33,639 bases of DNA. It comes from Hydrogenimonas sp. (GTDB lineage: Bacteria > Campylobacterota > Campylobacteria > Campylobacterales > Hydrogenimonadaceae). Location of the stretch: contig NZ_JAOZPV010000010.1 of NCBI RefSeq assembly GCF_029932565.1, positions 1 to 33,639 on the forward strand. Reading direction: 5' to 3'. A model generated the notes under the pieces. It ran no database searches, was not told the origin of the DNA, and saw nothing but the letters and a program-made list of their open reading frames with translations. Every line of letters begins with the position of its first letter. The first letter of the stretch is position 1. A program made the position numbers and the translations under genes. Of the stretch, positions 11,228 through 20,978 are shown in pieces.

Positions 11228-12391
11228 ATGAATATACATGAATATCAGGCGAAAGAGATCTTCCGTCAATATGGCGTTCCTGTCCCGCGTGGCCAGGTAG
11301 CCTTCACTGTCGAAGAGGCAGTGGATGCCGCGCGAAACCTCGGAGGCAGCATCTGGGTTGTCAAAGCGCAGATTCATGCGGGCGGCCGTGGTCTCGGCGG
11401 CGGAGTCAAACTCGCAAAATCTCTTGATGAAGTGCGGGAGTGGGCCAATAAAATTCTCGGTATGACGCTGGTGACGCATCAAACAGGACCGGAAGGCAAA
11501 GTGGTACACAAAGTCTATATCGAAGAGGGTGCGGACATTCAAAAAGAGTACTATCTGGGTATGCTTCTCGACCGTGCACTCGAGATGCCGGTTATGATGG
11601 CATCCACCGAGGGCGGTATGGAGATCGAGAAAGTGGCGGAAGAGACACCTGAGAAAATCGTCAAGGTGCATATCGATCCGGCTATCGGATTCCAGGGTTT
11701 CCATGGACGTCAACTCGCCTTTGGTCTGGGACTGGCCAAGGAAGAAGTCGGGCCGTTCATCAAATTTGCCCAGGCACTCTACAAGGTCTATATGGACAAA
11801 GATGCGGAGATGATCGAGATCAATCCGCTCATCAAGACAGGTGACGGAAAATTTCTCGCACTCGATGCAAAAATGGGCTTCGACGACAGTGCTCTCGGAC
11901 GGCATCCCGATATCGTTGAAATGCGTGACCTCTCGGAAGAGGAACCGACGGAAGTCGAAGCGAAAGAGCATGGCCTGAGTTATATCAAACTCGATGGCAA
12001 TGTCGGATGTATGGTCAATGGCGCCGGTCTGGCGATGGCGACGATGGATATTATCAAGCATGAAGGAGGCGAGCCGGCCAACTTCCTCGACGTGGGTGGC
12101 GGAGCGAATCCCGAAACGGTGGCAAAAGGATTTGAAATTATTCTGAAAGATCCGAACGTCAAGGCGATTTTTGTCAACATCTTCGGCGGTATCGTCCGTT
12201 GTGACCGTGTCGCAAACGGTATTCTCGAAGCGACGAAAATCACCGATGTCAACGTGCCGGTTATCGTACGTCTTGACGGAACCAACGCGGACGAAGCTGC
12301 GGAGATTTTGAAAAATGCCGGTATCAAGAATATCATTTCTGCGACTGACCTTGCCGATGGTGCAAAAAAAGCGGTTGAAGCTGCGAAGTAA
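11228..12391 (+). CDS. sucC: Succinyl-CoA ligase (ADP-forming) beta subunit
   Basis: [59 protein letters not shown]. Confidence 0.97.
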   Translation: MNIHEYQAKEIFRQYGVPVPRGQVAFTVEEAVDAARNLGGSIWVVKAQIHAGGRGLGGGVKLAKSLDEVREWANKILGMTLVTHQTGPEGKVVHKVYIEEGADIQKEYYLGMLLDRALEMPVMMASTEGGMEIEKVAEETPEKIVKVHIDPAIGFQGFHGRQLAFGLGLAKEEVGPFIKFAQALYKVYMDKDAEMIEINPLIKTGDGKFLALDAKMGFDDSALGRHPDIVEMRDLSEEEPTEVEAKEHGLSYIKLDGNVGCMVNGAGLAMATMDIIKHEGGEPANFLDVGGGANPETVAKGFEIILKDPNVKAIFVNIFGGIVRCDRVANGILEATKITDVNVPVIVRLDGTNADEAAEILKNAGIKNIISATDLADGAKKAVEAAK

Positions 12392-12403
12392 AAGGAGAGA
12401 AGT

Positions 12404-13276
12404 ATGAGTATTTTGGTCAATAAAGATACAAAAGTTATCGTTCAGGGATTTACCGGTAAAGAGGGTACCTTCCATGCTTCTCAGTGCATTGAGTACGGTA
12501 CGAAAATCGTTGGCGGTGTGACACCGGGCAAAGGTGGACAGGAGCATCTGGGACAGCCGGTATTCAATACGGTCAAAGAGGCTGTCGAGGCGACAGGTGC
12601 AACCGTTTCGATGATCTTCGTTCCGCCGGCCTTCGTAGCGGATGCCGTGATGGAAGCGGCGGACGCGGGAATCGAACTGGCCGTCATCATCACCGAAGGC
12701 GCACCGGTCAAGGACATGATGTACGCCAAAGCCTATGCGACGAAAAAGGGGATGAACACGATCGGACCGAACTGTCCGGGTATCATTACCGCCGAAGAGT
12801 GCAAAATCGGTATCATGCCGGGCTTCATCTTCAAGAAAGGGCCGGTCGGACTCATCTCCAAATCGGGTACGCTGACGTACGAAGCCTCCAATCAGGTCGT
12901 CAAAGAGGGTCTCGGCATCACGACGGCTGTCGGTATCGGGGGAGACCCGATCATCGGGCTGAGCTACAAGCAGCTTCTTCCGATGTTCGAAGCGGATCCG
13001 GAGACCGAAGCGATCGTTATGATCGGTGAGATCGGCGGGGACCTCGAAATTCAGGCAGCAGCGTATATCAAAGAGAACATCAGCAAGCCGGTCGTTGCCT
13101 TCATCGCCGGTCAGACGGCTCCGAAAGGCAAGCGTATGGGACATGCCGGTGCGATCATCTCCGGCGGAAGCGGAACGGCAGCCGAAAAGATGGCGGCCCT
13201 CGAAGCGGCTGGCGTCAAAGTCGTCGTATCTCCGGCTGACATCGGCAAAGCGGTCAAAGAGGTAATGGGAAAGTAA
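12404..13276 (+). CDS. sucD: Succinyl-CoA ligase alpha subunit
   Basis: [35 protein letters not shown]; active-site His region [22 protein letters not shown]. Confidence 0.97.
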   Translation: MSILVNKDTKVIVQGFTGKEGTFHASQCIEYGTKIVGGVTPGKGGQEHLGQPVFNTVKEAVEATGATVSMIFVPPAFVADAVMEAADAGIELAVIITEGAPVKDMMYAKAYATKKGMNTIGPNCPGIITAEECKIGIMPGFIFKKGPVGLISKSGTLTYEASNQVVKEGLGITTAVGIGGDPIIGLSYKQLLPMFEADPETEAIVMIGEIGGDLEIQAAAYIKENISKPVVAFIAGQTAPKGKRMGHAGAIISGGSGTAAEKMAALEAAGVKVVVSPADIGKAVKEVMGK

Positions 13277-13278
13277 GG

Positions 13279-13578
13279 ATGCTCAAAACCTACGATGTGG
13301 CCAATATCCGGTGCGAAGGGTGTGCCAGTACGATCAAAAAGGCGCTCTCTGAGCACTTTGGTAACAGCGTAGAAATCGATCTGAGTGTCATGCCACGAAA
13401 GGTAACAGTGGATCTGACGGATTCATCGCAGGAGGAGCTTTTAATAGCGACCTTAAGGAAGCTGGGTTATCCTCTAATCAACGATGAACTGTCGGGCATC
13501 GAAGGAGCAGTGATGAAGGGTAAGAGCTTCGTCTCGTGCGCCGTAGGAAAATTCAATCCAACGAAGGAGAAGCAATGA
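13279..13578 (+). CDS. Small heavy-metal-associated (HMA)-domain-like protein
   Basis: ANIRCEGCASTIKKALSEHFG (CxxC after beta-1) with VTVDL... LRKLGYPL, an HMA pattern; sits between sucD and oorD, ATGA overlap with oorD. Confidence 0.75.
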   Translation: MLKTYDVANIRCEGCASTIKKALSEHFGNSVEIDLSVMPRKVTVDLTDSSQEELLIATLRKLGYPLINDELSGIEGAVMKGKSFVSCAVGKFNPTKEKQ

Positions 13579-13892
13579 GTCTGATGAAAGCACCGGAAAA
13601 CACACCGGTCTGGACCGACGAGAGTCGCTGTAAGGCGTGTGACATCTGTGTGGCGGTATGTCCTGCGGGCGTTTTGGCAATGCGCTACGAGCCCCATTCG
13701 GTTCTGGGCGAAATGATTACCGTAGAGGCACCGGAACTCTGCATAGGATGCAACGAGTGTGAACTGAGCTGTCCCGATTTCGCAATTTTCGTCGCAGACA
13801 GAAAAGAGTACAAGTTCGCCAAATTGACCGATGCGGCGAAAGAGCGGGCTGAAGCGATCAAGAACAACAAATATATGACGCTGAGCGCATAA
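13575..13892 (+). CDS. oorD: 2-oxoglutarate:ferredoxin oxidoreductase delta (2x[4Fe-4S] ferredoxin) subunit
   Basis: CKACDICVAVCPAGVL and CIGCNECELSCPDFAI; heads an oorDABC cluster; ATG at 13575 preceded by GAAGGAG. Confidence 0.94.
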   Translation: MSLMKAPENTPVWTDESRCKACDICVAVCPAGVLAMRYEPHSVLGEMITVEAPELCIGCNECELSCPDFAIFVADRKEYKFAKLTDAAKERAEAIKNNKYMTLSA

Positions 13893-13901
13893 GGAGTTAG
13901 A

Positions 13902-15035
13902 ATGGCAAGAGAAGTAATTTCCAGTGGTAACGACCTGGCAGCGAAGGCTGCGGTCGATGCGGGATGTATGTTTTTCGGGGGATATCCGATTACGCCGTCG
14001 AGTGAGGTCATGCACACCATCTCCGATCTGCTTCCGAAAGTAGGCGGAGCGTCCATTCAGATGGAAGATGAGATCGCAGGTATCTGTGCGGCTATCGGCG
14101 CGTCAATGAGCGGTGTCCGATCCATGACGGCGACGTCTGGTCCCGGTATTTCACTGAAGGCGGAAAACCTCGGTCTGGCTCAGATGGCGGAAGTTCCGCT
14201 GGTTGTCGTCAACGTTATGCGCGGCGGTCCTTCCACCGGTCTTCCGACCCGTGTTTCCCAGGGTGATATCGCGCAGGCGAAAAACCCTTCGCACGGTGAC
14301 TACAAATCGATCACTGTCTGTGCGGGCAATCTTCAGGAGTGTTATACCGAAACGGTCCGTGCATTCAACCTGGCCGACCGTTTCATGCAGCCGGTCATCG
14401 TACTTCTGGACGAAACGATAGGCCATATGCATGGTAAAGCGATCCTTCCCGATCTCGAAGAGGTACAGGCGGGCATCAAACTTCGCAAAACGTTCGACGG
14501 CCCGGCGGAAGAGTACAAACCCTACGGCGTCGCACAGGACGAGCCGGCGGTACTGAACCCGATGTTCAAAGGGTATCGCTACCACTTCACGGGTCTGCAC
14601 CATGATGCGATGGGATTCCCGACCGAAGAGATCGAAACATGCCGCAAGCTGATCGACCGTCTTTTCCGCAAAGTCGATGAACACACAGATGAACTGGAGA
14701 GCAACGAAGAGTACATGCTCGACGATGCCGATATCCTGTTGATCGGTTACGGATCCGCGTCGCTGGCGATCAAGGAAGCGATCCTGAGACTTCGCGACGA
14801 AGGGATCAAAGCGGGTATGTTCCGACCGATCACGGTATGGCCAAGCCCCGAGAAACGTCTCTACGAGCTGGGGCAGAAGTTCGACAAAGTACTTTCTGTC
14901 GAACTGAACCAGGGACAGTATCTCGAAGAGATTCAGCGCGCAATGGGGCGCAAGGATATCCAGAAATTGACCAAAACGAACGGACGACCGTTCTCGCCGC
15001 AGGATATCATTGACAAAGTGAAGGAGGTTTTCTGA
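13902..15035 (+). CDS. oorA: 2-oxoglutarate:ferredoxin oxidoreductase alpha subunit
   Basis: GYPITPSSEVMHTISDLLPKVGG, QMEDEIAGICAAIGASMSGVRSMTATSGPGISLKAENLG. Confidence 0.96.
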   Translation: MAREVISSGNDLAAKAAVDAGCMFFGGYPITPSSEVMHTISDLLPKVGGASIQMEDEIAGICAAIGASMSGVRSMTATSGPGISLKAENLGLAQMAEVPLVVVNVMRGGPSTGLPTRVSQGDIAQAKNPSHGDYKSITVCAGNLQECYTETVRAFNLADRFMQPVIVLLDETIGHMHGKAILPDLEEVQAGIKLRKTFDGPAEEYKPYGVAQDEPAVLNPMFKGYRYHFTGLHHDAMGFPTEEIETCRKLIDRLFRKVDEHTDELESNEEYMLDDADILLIGYGSASLAIKEAILRLRDEGIKAGMFRPITVWPSPEKRLYELGQKFDKVLSVELNQGQYLEEIQRAMGRKDIQKLTKTNGRPFSPQDIIDKVKEVF

Positions 15036-15036
15036 T

Positions 15037-15894
15037 ATGGCATTTAATTATGATGAATATTTACGACTGGAAAAGATGCCCACACTCTGGTGCTGGGGTT
15101 GTGGCGATGGTGTAATTCTCAAATCGTTCATCCGTGCAGTTGACAAACTGGGACTCAGTAAAGACGATGTCTGTGTCGTCTCTGGAATCGGCTGTTCCGG
15201 ACGTTTCAGCTCGTATGTCGACTTCAATACGGTTCACACGACGCATGGACGGACTGTTGCCTATGCGACAGGTATCAAGCTGGCGAATCCGGACAAACAT
15301 GTCATCTGTGTCGCAGGTGACGGAGATGCGCTGGCGATCGGCGGTAACCACACGATTCACGGATGCCGCCGGAATATCGACATTACGTTGATCGTCATCA
15401 ACAACTTCATCTACGGTCTGACCAATTCCCAAACATCTCCGACGACACCGCGAGGTTTCTGGTCGGTTACGATGAAGCAGGGCAACATCGATCCGACATT
15501 CGATGGTTGCAAACTGGCTGAAGCGGCAGGGGCCTCTTTTGTTGCGCGTGAAAAAGTTTCCGAGCCGAAAAAAGTGGAGAAAGTCATCACATCTGCTCTT
15601 CAGCACAAAGGTTTCTCCTATGTCGAGATTCTCTCCAACTGTCATATCAACCTTGGTCGAAAGAACAAGATGGCATCTGCCATGGATAACCTCGACTGGA
15701 TCGACAGTATCACAATGTCAAAGAAGAAGTATGATGCACTTCCGGAAGAGGAGAAAATCAACATACTTCCGACCGGTATTCTGAAACAGGATAAAGAAGC
15801 GCCGGAGTACTGTGATATGTACGGCAAGCTCAAAGAGGTTTATCAGGGTAAGCGCGAAAAATTCACGCCGGCCGATTTCAAAAAAGTCATATAA
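15037..15894 (+). CDS. oorB: 2-oxoglutarate:ferredoxin oxidoreductase beta (TPP-binding) subunit
   Basis: WCWGCGDGVILKSF, GIGCSGRFSSYVDFNTVHTTHGRTVAYATGIKLANP, GDGDALAIGGNHTIHGCRRN. Confidence 0.96.
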   Translation: MAFNYDEYLRLEKMPTLWCWGCGDGVILKSFIRAVDKLGLSKDDVCVVSGIGCSGRFSSYVDFNTVHTTHGRTVAYATGIKLANPDKHVICVAGDGDALAIGGNHTIHGCRRNIDITLIVINNFIYGLTNSQTSPTTPRGFWSVTMKQGNIDPTFDGCKLAEAAGASFVAREKVSEPKKVEKVITSALQHKGFSYVEILSNCHINLGRKNKMASAMDNLDWIDSITMSKKKYDALPEEEKINILPTGILKQDKEAPEYCDMYGKLKEVYQGKREKFTPADFKKVI

Positions 15895-15904
15895 GGGGTT
15901 GTTC

Positions 15905-16480
15905 ATGAGCAGAATTGTAATGCGCTTTACCGGTGTAGGTGGACAGGGTGTCCTCCTTGCCGGAGAGATTTTTGCGGCGGCCAAAATCAAGATGGGTGGC
16001 TACGGTGTTAAAACTGCAACCTATACCTCCCAGGTTCGTGGCGGCCCGACTGTCGTTGATATTCAGCTTGACGACAAGGAGATATTCTATCCGTATGCGA
16101 TCGACGGACAGATCGATTTTATGCTTTCTGTTGCAGACAAAAGTTACCAGCTTTTTAAAGATGGTGTTGCCGAAGGCGGTATCATTGTTGTCGATCCAAA
16201 TCTGGTCTATCCGACGGATGAAGATCGAAAAAAATGGAAAATCGTCGAGATACCGATCATTACGATTGCGAAAGAAGAGGTTGGAAACGTGATTACCCAA
16301 AGTGTCGTCGCGTTGGCAATCGCCAACACCTTCATGAATGCGATTCCGGAAGAGACACTGATTGAAACGATGCTTAGTAAAGTACCCAAAAAGGTTCACG
16401 AAGCGAACATTAAAGCGTATGAACTGGGTAAAAAATATGCGCTTGAAGCGATGGAAAAAATGGGTATCGAACCCCGTTAA
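15905..16480 (+). CDS. oorC: 2-oxoglutarate:ferredoxin oxidoreductase gamma subunit
   Basis: MRFTGVGGQGVLLAGEIFAAAKIKMGGYGVKTATYTSQVRGGPTVVDIQLDD; ATG at 15905. Confidence 0.95.
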   Translation: MSRIVMRFTGVGGQGVLLAGEIFAAAKIKMGGYGVKTATYTSQVRGGPTVVDIQLDDKEIFYPYAIDGQIDFMLSVADKSYQLFKDGVAEGGIIVVDPNLVYPTDEDRKKWKIVEIPIITIAKEEVGNVITQSVVALAIANTFMNAIPEETLIETMLSKVPKKVHEANIKAYELGKKYALEAMEKMGIEPR

Positions 16481-16568
16481 AATAACTGATCCTTCCTTCT
16501 AGCAGATGTTCGGGGCTTTTGCCTCGGCATCGTTCTCTCAGATCCTTTCTTTTTACCTTAAATTTTGC

Positions 16569-16574
16569 TAAAAT
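16569..16574 (+). promoter_or_regulatory. Candidate -10 of rnpB promoter
   Basis: TAAAAT about 9 nt before the predicted RNA 5' end, in an AT-rich stretch. Confidence 0.45.
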
Positions 16575-16582
16575 ACACATAC

Positions 16583-16972
<390 letters not shown>

Positions 16973-17076
16973 CTTCTTTCATCAACCGTTTGACAATCTC
17001 TACTCATTCAATCTCAATATACAAAATGTGTTTTTTGGAAACACTCTGGGATCACTTTTGTAAAAAAATCTCTTGA

Positions 17077-17096
17077 ATTTCGTATCACAACGAAAT
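17077..17096. promoter_or_regulatory. Inverted repeat at the presumed -35 region of the carbonic anhydrase gene
   Basis: ATTTCGT-atcaca-ACGAAAT perfect 7-bp inverted repeat; candidate -10 TAGAAT at 17113-17118. Confidence 0.4.
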
Positions 17097-17152
17097 CCGT
17101 ATCGATGTAGTGTAGAATAAATTATTATATTTCATCGTCAAAGGTAGATCTC

Positions 17153-17902
17153 ATGAAAAAAGTAATGTCGTTTATGTTGGGTGCCGGTATGGCCGCATCG
17201 TTCGCTCTGGCTGGAGGCCATGGTATCCACTGGGGATACAGTGGAGAGGGTGCACCTGCGCACTGGGGTGATCTTTCAGAAGATTTTGTTCTCTGTAAGA
17301 TCGGGAAAAATCAGTCACCCATCGATCTGCGTACCGACAAAGCCTACGAGACCGATCTTCCTTCGATCGTCTTCAGCTACCATGCCGGATCTCGTAACGA
17401 AATCAACAATGGCCACTCCGTTCAGGTGAATATCAAACCCGGCAGCTATATCATGGTCGACGGAATCAGATTCGAATTGAAGCAGTTCCACTTCCATACT
17501 CCCAGCGAAAACACAATCGACGGCAAATCTTTTCCCATGGAGGCCCACTTTGTGCATGTCGACGAAGATGGCAACATTGCCGTTGTCGCTCTGATGTTCG
17601 AGTACGGAAAGAAGAACAGCGTGCTGGAGCGTTTCTGGAACGTGATGCCCGAGCGTGCCGGAGACCGCAGAGATATCTCCATTTCTGCCGAAGAGATCAG
17701 AAAACTTTTCCCGAAAAAGAGAGACTACTACCGTTTTAACGGATCTTTGACGACGCCTCCCTGTTCGGAGGGTGTACGCTGGTTTGTACTCAAAGAGCCG
17801 ATGACGGTCACAAAAAAACAGGTGGAGCAGTTCGCACGGGTCATGGGTGAACCCAACAACCGACCCGTACACCCGCTCAACGCCCGCTGTATCCTCAAAT
17901 AG
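17153..17902 (+). CDS. Alpha-carbonic anhydrase, secreted/periplasmic
   Basis: Signal peptide MKKVMSFMLGAGMAASFALAG; HWGYSGEGAPAHWG, QSPIDL, FHFHTPSENTIDGKSFPMEAHFVH (His ligands), GSLTTPPCSEGVRW. Confidence 0.97.
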   Translation: MKKVMSFMLGAGMAASFALAGGHGIHWGYSGEGAPAHWGDLSEDFVLCKIGKNQSPIDLRTDKAYETDLPSIVFSYHAGSRNEINNGHSVQVNIKPGSYIMVDGIRFELKQFHFHTPSENTIDGKSFPMEAHFVHVDEDGNIAVVALMFEYGKKNSVLERFWNVMPERAGDRRDISISAEEIRKLFPKKRDYYRFNGSLTTPPCSEGVRWFVLKEPMTVTKKQVEQFARVMGEPNNRPVHPLNARCILK

Positions 17903-17907
17903 GCCAT

Positions 17908-18144
17908 ATGCACGATCCTTTCGAGATCCCTTCACGAAAGCAGACGCGGCGGAAACCTTTCCGTCCGCGCTGCAAAACCTGCCGTACCAACAGACACATC
18001 GTCCCCGTCGTCTACAGTATCGAGATAAGTGAAGAGCTTCTGGAAAAAGAGCGTGCCGGGGAGATCAGGATCGGCGGCAATGCACGCAGCGTCGATGCGC
18101 CGAACTGGTATTGCTCGAAGTGCGGGGGAGCGTTTCAACGGTAG
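17908..18144 (+). CDS. Small zinc-ribbon-like protein (CKTC ... CSKC)
   Basis: 78 aa, two CxxC pairs (RCKTCR, YCSKCGG) separated by about 45 aa; starts 5 nt after the CA stop. Confidence 0.6.
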   Translation: MHDPFEIPSRKQTRRKPFRPRCKTCRTNRHIVPVVYSIEISEELLEKERAGEIRIGGNARSVDAPNWYCSKCGGAFQR

Positions 18145-18166
18145 TCGAAAATTACAGGTATTAGGT

Positions 18167-18198
18167 TCTATCGACCATCGACCTGTGACTATCGACTA
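18167..18198. repeat. Short dispersed TAGTCGAT-based repeat, copy A
   Basis: CTATCGACCATCGACCTGTGACTATCGACTA; its reverse complement is similar to 32651-32680. Overlaps the TAG stop of the ligase gene. Confidence 0.5.
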
Positions 18199-19761
18199 AA
18201 CAAACTCTTTTCTCAACGCCTCTTTGTCGATCTGTTTGCTGTGAAGCGATTTGCGCGGCATATTCGGATTGTAGACGATCTGGGCCGGAAGCATGTAGTT
18301 GGGAAGGTGCTTTTTCAACTCGAAAAGTATCTCGTTTTTGGGAAGTTCTCTTTTTCCGCCGTACACCATTACGATCTCCTCTTCGATCTCCTCGTTGGGT
18401 ATGGAGAAGACGATGCACTCGGTAATTTCCGGAATATTTTCATAGACGACGCTTTCGATCTCGTAGGGACTGACACGGTAGCCCTGGGTTTTGATCATGT
18501 CATCCTTGCGGCAGACGAAATAGATGTATCCCTCTTCATCGGCGTAGACATAATCGCCGCTGGCTACGACGATTTCATCGGTCAGATTACCCTCGGGTTT
18601 GAGTACTTTGTCCAGAATCTGAATGCTTTTGAATCGTTTTCTGGTCTCTTCGGGTGCGTTCCAGTATCCCTTGTAGATACAGGCCCCCCGATGAATCAGT
18701 TCGCCGACTTCGCGCGGTTTGCAGGCTTCACCCTCTTCGTTGATGATGTAGAGCTCCACATCCGGAACCGCTTTGCCGATCGAATTGGGGCGGATGTGGA
18801 TCTGTGCCGGGTCAAGGTAGGCGGAGCGGAACGCTTCGCTCAGGCCGTGCATCGAATAGAACTTTGCGTCGGGGAAATGGGTCGTGATGTTCTTGATCAT
18901 CAGCGGCGTGATGTTGCCTCCCGATGACGTGATGGTACGAAGTTTGTTGAAGTGCTCGGGTTTCGGGATACGGTGGGGATCTTCGTCGAACATCTGCGTA
19001 ATGTGGATTGGCATTAGCGGCAGCACCGTGACGCCATCGTTGATGAGATGGGTGAAGAAATCGGACGGCAGGACGAATTTGTGAATTGCAAGCGTTGCCT
19101 GTTTGAAGAGTGCCGTATAGATCTGATTCAGCCCATAGTCGAGATTGAACGAGAGGATGCCGCTGATGACGTCATCGCTGCGAATGTCGAGATATTTTGC
19201 GACGATTGCCGCGCCGTCGAAGAGGGCGCGATGGTTGATGACGATGCCTTTGGGGTTTCCCGTAGAACTGAATGTATACGTGATGGCGGCGTTGTCATGG
19301 CCTTTGATGTCGCACGCATGTTTGCCTGTGTAGCACTTGTAGATCTCCTCGAACGAAACATCACTCTCTTCTGTCGGCGTGTAGGAGATGATTTTGCCGG
19401 AAAAACCGGTTGCTTTGACGGTTTCGATCTTTTTGGTGTCGGTGATGATGCAGGTAATACCGCAGTCTTCGATGATGTGTTTGACCTGTTCCGGTTTGAG
19501 CAGTCGGGTGATCGGTACGAAGATGTGTTCGGTCGACATGATCGCCAGGATGGCGATTACCTGATCGCAGCTCTTGTTGGAGTAGATTCCGATCCGGCTC
19601 CCTTTGGGTAGATTCAGTGTTGTCAGGTAGTGGGCGACCTGATTGACCCGTTCGAAGAGTCCGGCATAGGTATAGCGGTCGCCGTCCAATGTGATGGCGA
19701 GTTTTTCCGGATTGCCGTGTGCGGCGTTTTCAAGCAGTTCGCGGATGGTGTTGACAGTCAT
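18196..19761 (-). CDS. AMP-forming acyl/aminoacyl ligase (ANL superfamily)
   Basis: TYTFSSTGNPKGIVINHRAL (P-loop-like), YSMHGLSEAFRSAYLDP, YKGYWNAPEETRKRF, GDYVYADEEGYIYFVCRKDDMIKTQGYRVSPYEIESV, terminal PRKSLHSKQIDKEAL. ATG at 19761 with AAAGGAG; ATGA overlap with upstream gene. Confidence 0.88.
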   Translation of the reverse strand: MTVNTIRELLENAAHGNPEKLAITLDGDRYTYAGLFERVNQVAHYLTTLNLPKGSRIGIYSNKSCDQVIAILAIMSTEHIFVPITRLLKPEQVKHIIEDCGITCIITDTKKIETVKATGFSGKIISYTPTEESDVSFEEIYKCYTGKHACDIKGHDNAAITYTFSSTGNPKGIVINHRALFDGAAIVAKYLDIRSDDVISGILSFNLDYGLNQIYTALFKQATLAIHKFVLPSDFFTHLINDGVTVLPLMPIHITQMFDEDPHRIPKPEHFNKLRTITSSGGNITPLMIKNITTHFPDAKFYSMHGLSEAFRSAYLDPAQIHIRPNSIGKAVPDVELYIINEEGEACKPREVGELIHRGACIYKGYWNAPEETRKRFKSIQILDKVLKPEGNLTDEIVVASGDYVYADEEGYIYFVCRKDDMIKTQGYRVSPYEIESVVYENIPEITECIVFSIPNEEIEEEIVMVYGGKRELPKNEILFELKKHLPNYMLPAQIVYNPNMPRKSLHSKQIDKEALRKEFV

Positions 19762-20978
19762 GATAACTCCTTTGTGGCCTCTTCGTTGGTAAATTCCTGC
19801 ATACCGTATGTCCAAATTTCATAGTTCTTATCGAGGACGATGCCCGGTATCTGATGGAAATGGAGCAGTTTTTTGTAAAAGAAGCGTATGATCGTTTCGC
19901 TCTCTTCCTGATTCAGCACTTTCGTGATGCCGCCTGTGAGTACGATGCTGTTGAGATTTTCGAGCTTCAGTTCGACATAGTCACTGTGATGCCTGGAGAC
20001 TTTATAGAGAACCAGGAATATCGCAAGCTGCATCAATACTTTCGTCGCGGCTTCGCTCTCCTCTTCGAGAATGTTCTCGGTCACGTTGAGATAGTTGAGC
20101 AGTTCGTAGACGAATTCGTTCTGTCTGGCTGTATGGATCAGGCTTTCACGTGATTTGTAGACACCCAGTTTTTTGAAGACGAGGCGGTCGTATCCTCCCT
20201 CTCCGACGATATTGTCGTTGACCAGGTCGCTGCTGTAGTGGATGTCGGTCGTCGCGCCGCCGATATCGATGACGATGAAAGGGTCTGCTACATCGAGCCG
20301 GTCGCTGATATGGGAAAGCGCCCGGTTGACGATATAGGGAGTGGAGTAGATTTGATTCGCCGTGATCTCATAGAGATGTTTGATGTCCTCCTTCCCCATG
20401 ATGTCGGCCTGATAGAGATCGGTCAGATAGGTTTTGAGCGCTCCTTCGTTGATCTTCAGTTTGTCGGTGATGATATTGTCGAGCACAACGAGCTTTTCGA
20501 GCTTTTCACTCAAATATCCGCGTTCATCCGCACTGCCGACATAGACGATGTTCTGGTAGGCGCAGTCCTGCAGAAAGTCGAAAAGTCTATCGTCGAAGAT
20601 TCTCCCGACCCCGTCGATGCCTCCGACGACAATGACCACGTCGATCATTTCCACGGGTGGCTTGGCAGTGTCGATATCGTGATAGAGCACCGTGTCGATA
20701 ATGTTGATCCCCGAGTTGAACGCGATGTTGATGGCATACTTGAGGCTGAAGGAGTTGCTGAGGCCGATGATGAGCGTGCTTAGCCCGCCGTTGGCCGAGC
20801 TGCATATCTGAATCTCTTCGGGTCTGTATTTTGCGATGGTGTCGCCGCATTTTTCCATCAGGTCATCGAAAATAGGGCGGTTGAAGTCGCGAAAATAGTG
20901 GCGTATCGTACCGTTTTCCGCCATTTTGAAGTAGGTGCTTCCGATATCGAAGAGGAGTTTTCTGTTTGGGGCACTCAT
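19758..20978 (-). CDS. MutL/GlmL-like protein (glutamate mutase-associated ASKHA ATPase)
   Basis: LLFDIGSTYFKM, ICSSANGGLSTLIIGL, VVIVVGGIDGVG, FIVIDIGGATTDIHYSSD; lies next to the mutase catalytic subunit. Confidence 0.87.
   Translation of the reverse strand: MSAPNRKLLFDIGSTYFKMAENGTIRHYFRDFNRPIFDDLMEKCGDTIAKYRPEEIQICSSANGGLSTLIIGLSNSFSLKYAINIAFNSGINIIDTVLYHDIDTAKPPVEMIDVVIVVGGIDGVGRIFDDRLFDFLQDCAYQNIVYVGSADERGYLSEKLEKLVVLDNIITDKLKINEGALKTYLTDLYQADIMGKEDIKHLYEITANQIYSTPYIVNRALSHISDRLDVADPFIVIDIGGATTDIHYSSDLVNDNIVGEGGYDRLVFKKLGVYKSRESLIHTARQNEFVYELLNYLNVTENILEEESEAATKVLMQLAIFLVLYKVSRHHSDYVELKLENLNSIVLTGGITKVLNQEESETIIRFFYKKLLHFHQIPGIVLDKNYEIWTYGMQEFTNEEATKELS

Noticed and set aside
11141-13144. 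667-aa minus-strand ORF antisense to sucC/sucD
   Set aside because: Shadow ORF from codon bias of two highly conserved genes; low-complexity His/Arg/Phe-rich translation with no recognisable domain.
16511-16527. Hairpin CGGGGC-TTTT-GCCTCG after oorC as terminator
   Set aside because: Short stem with a G-U pair and no clear U-tract; too weak to list as a feature.
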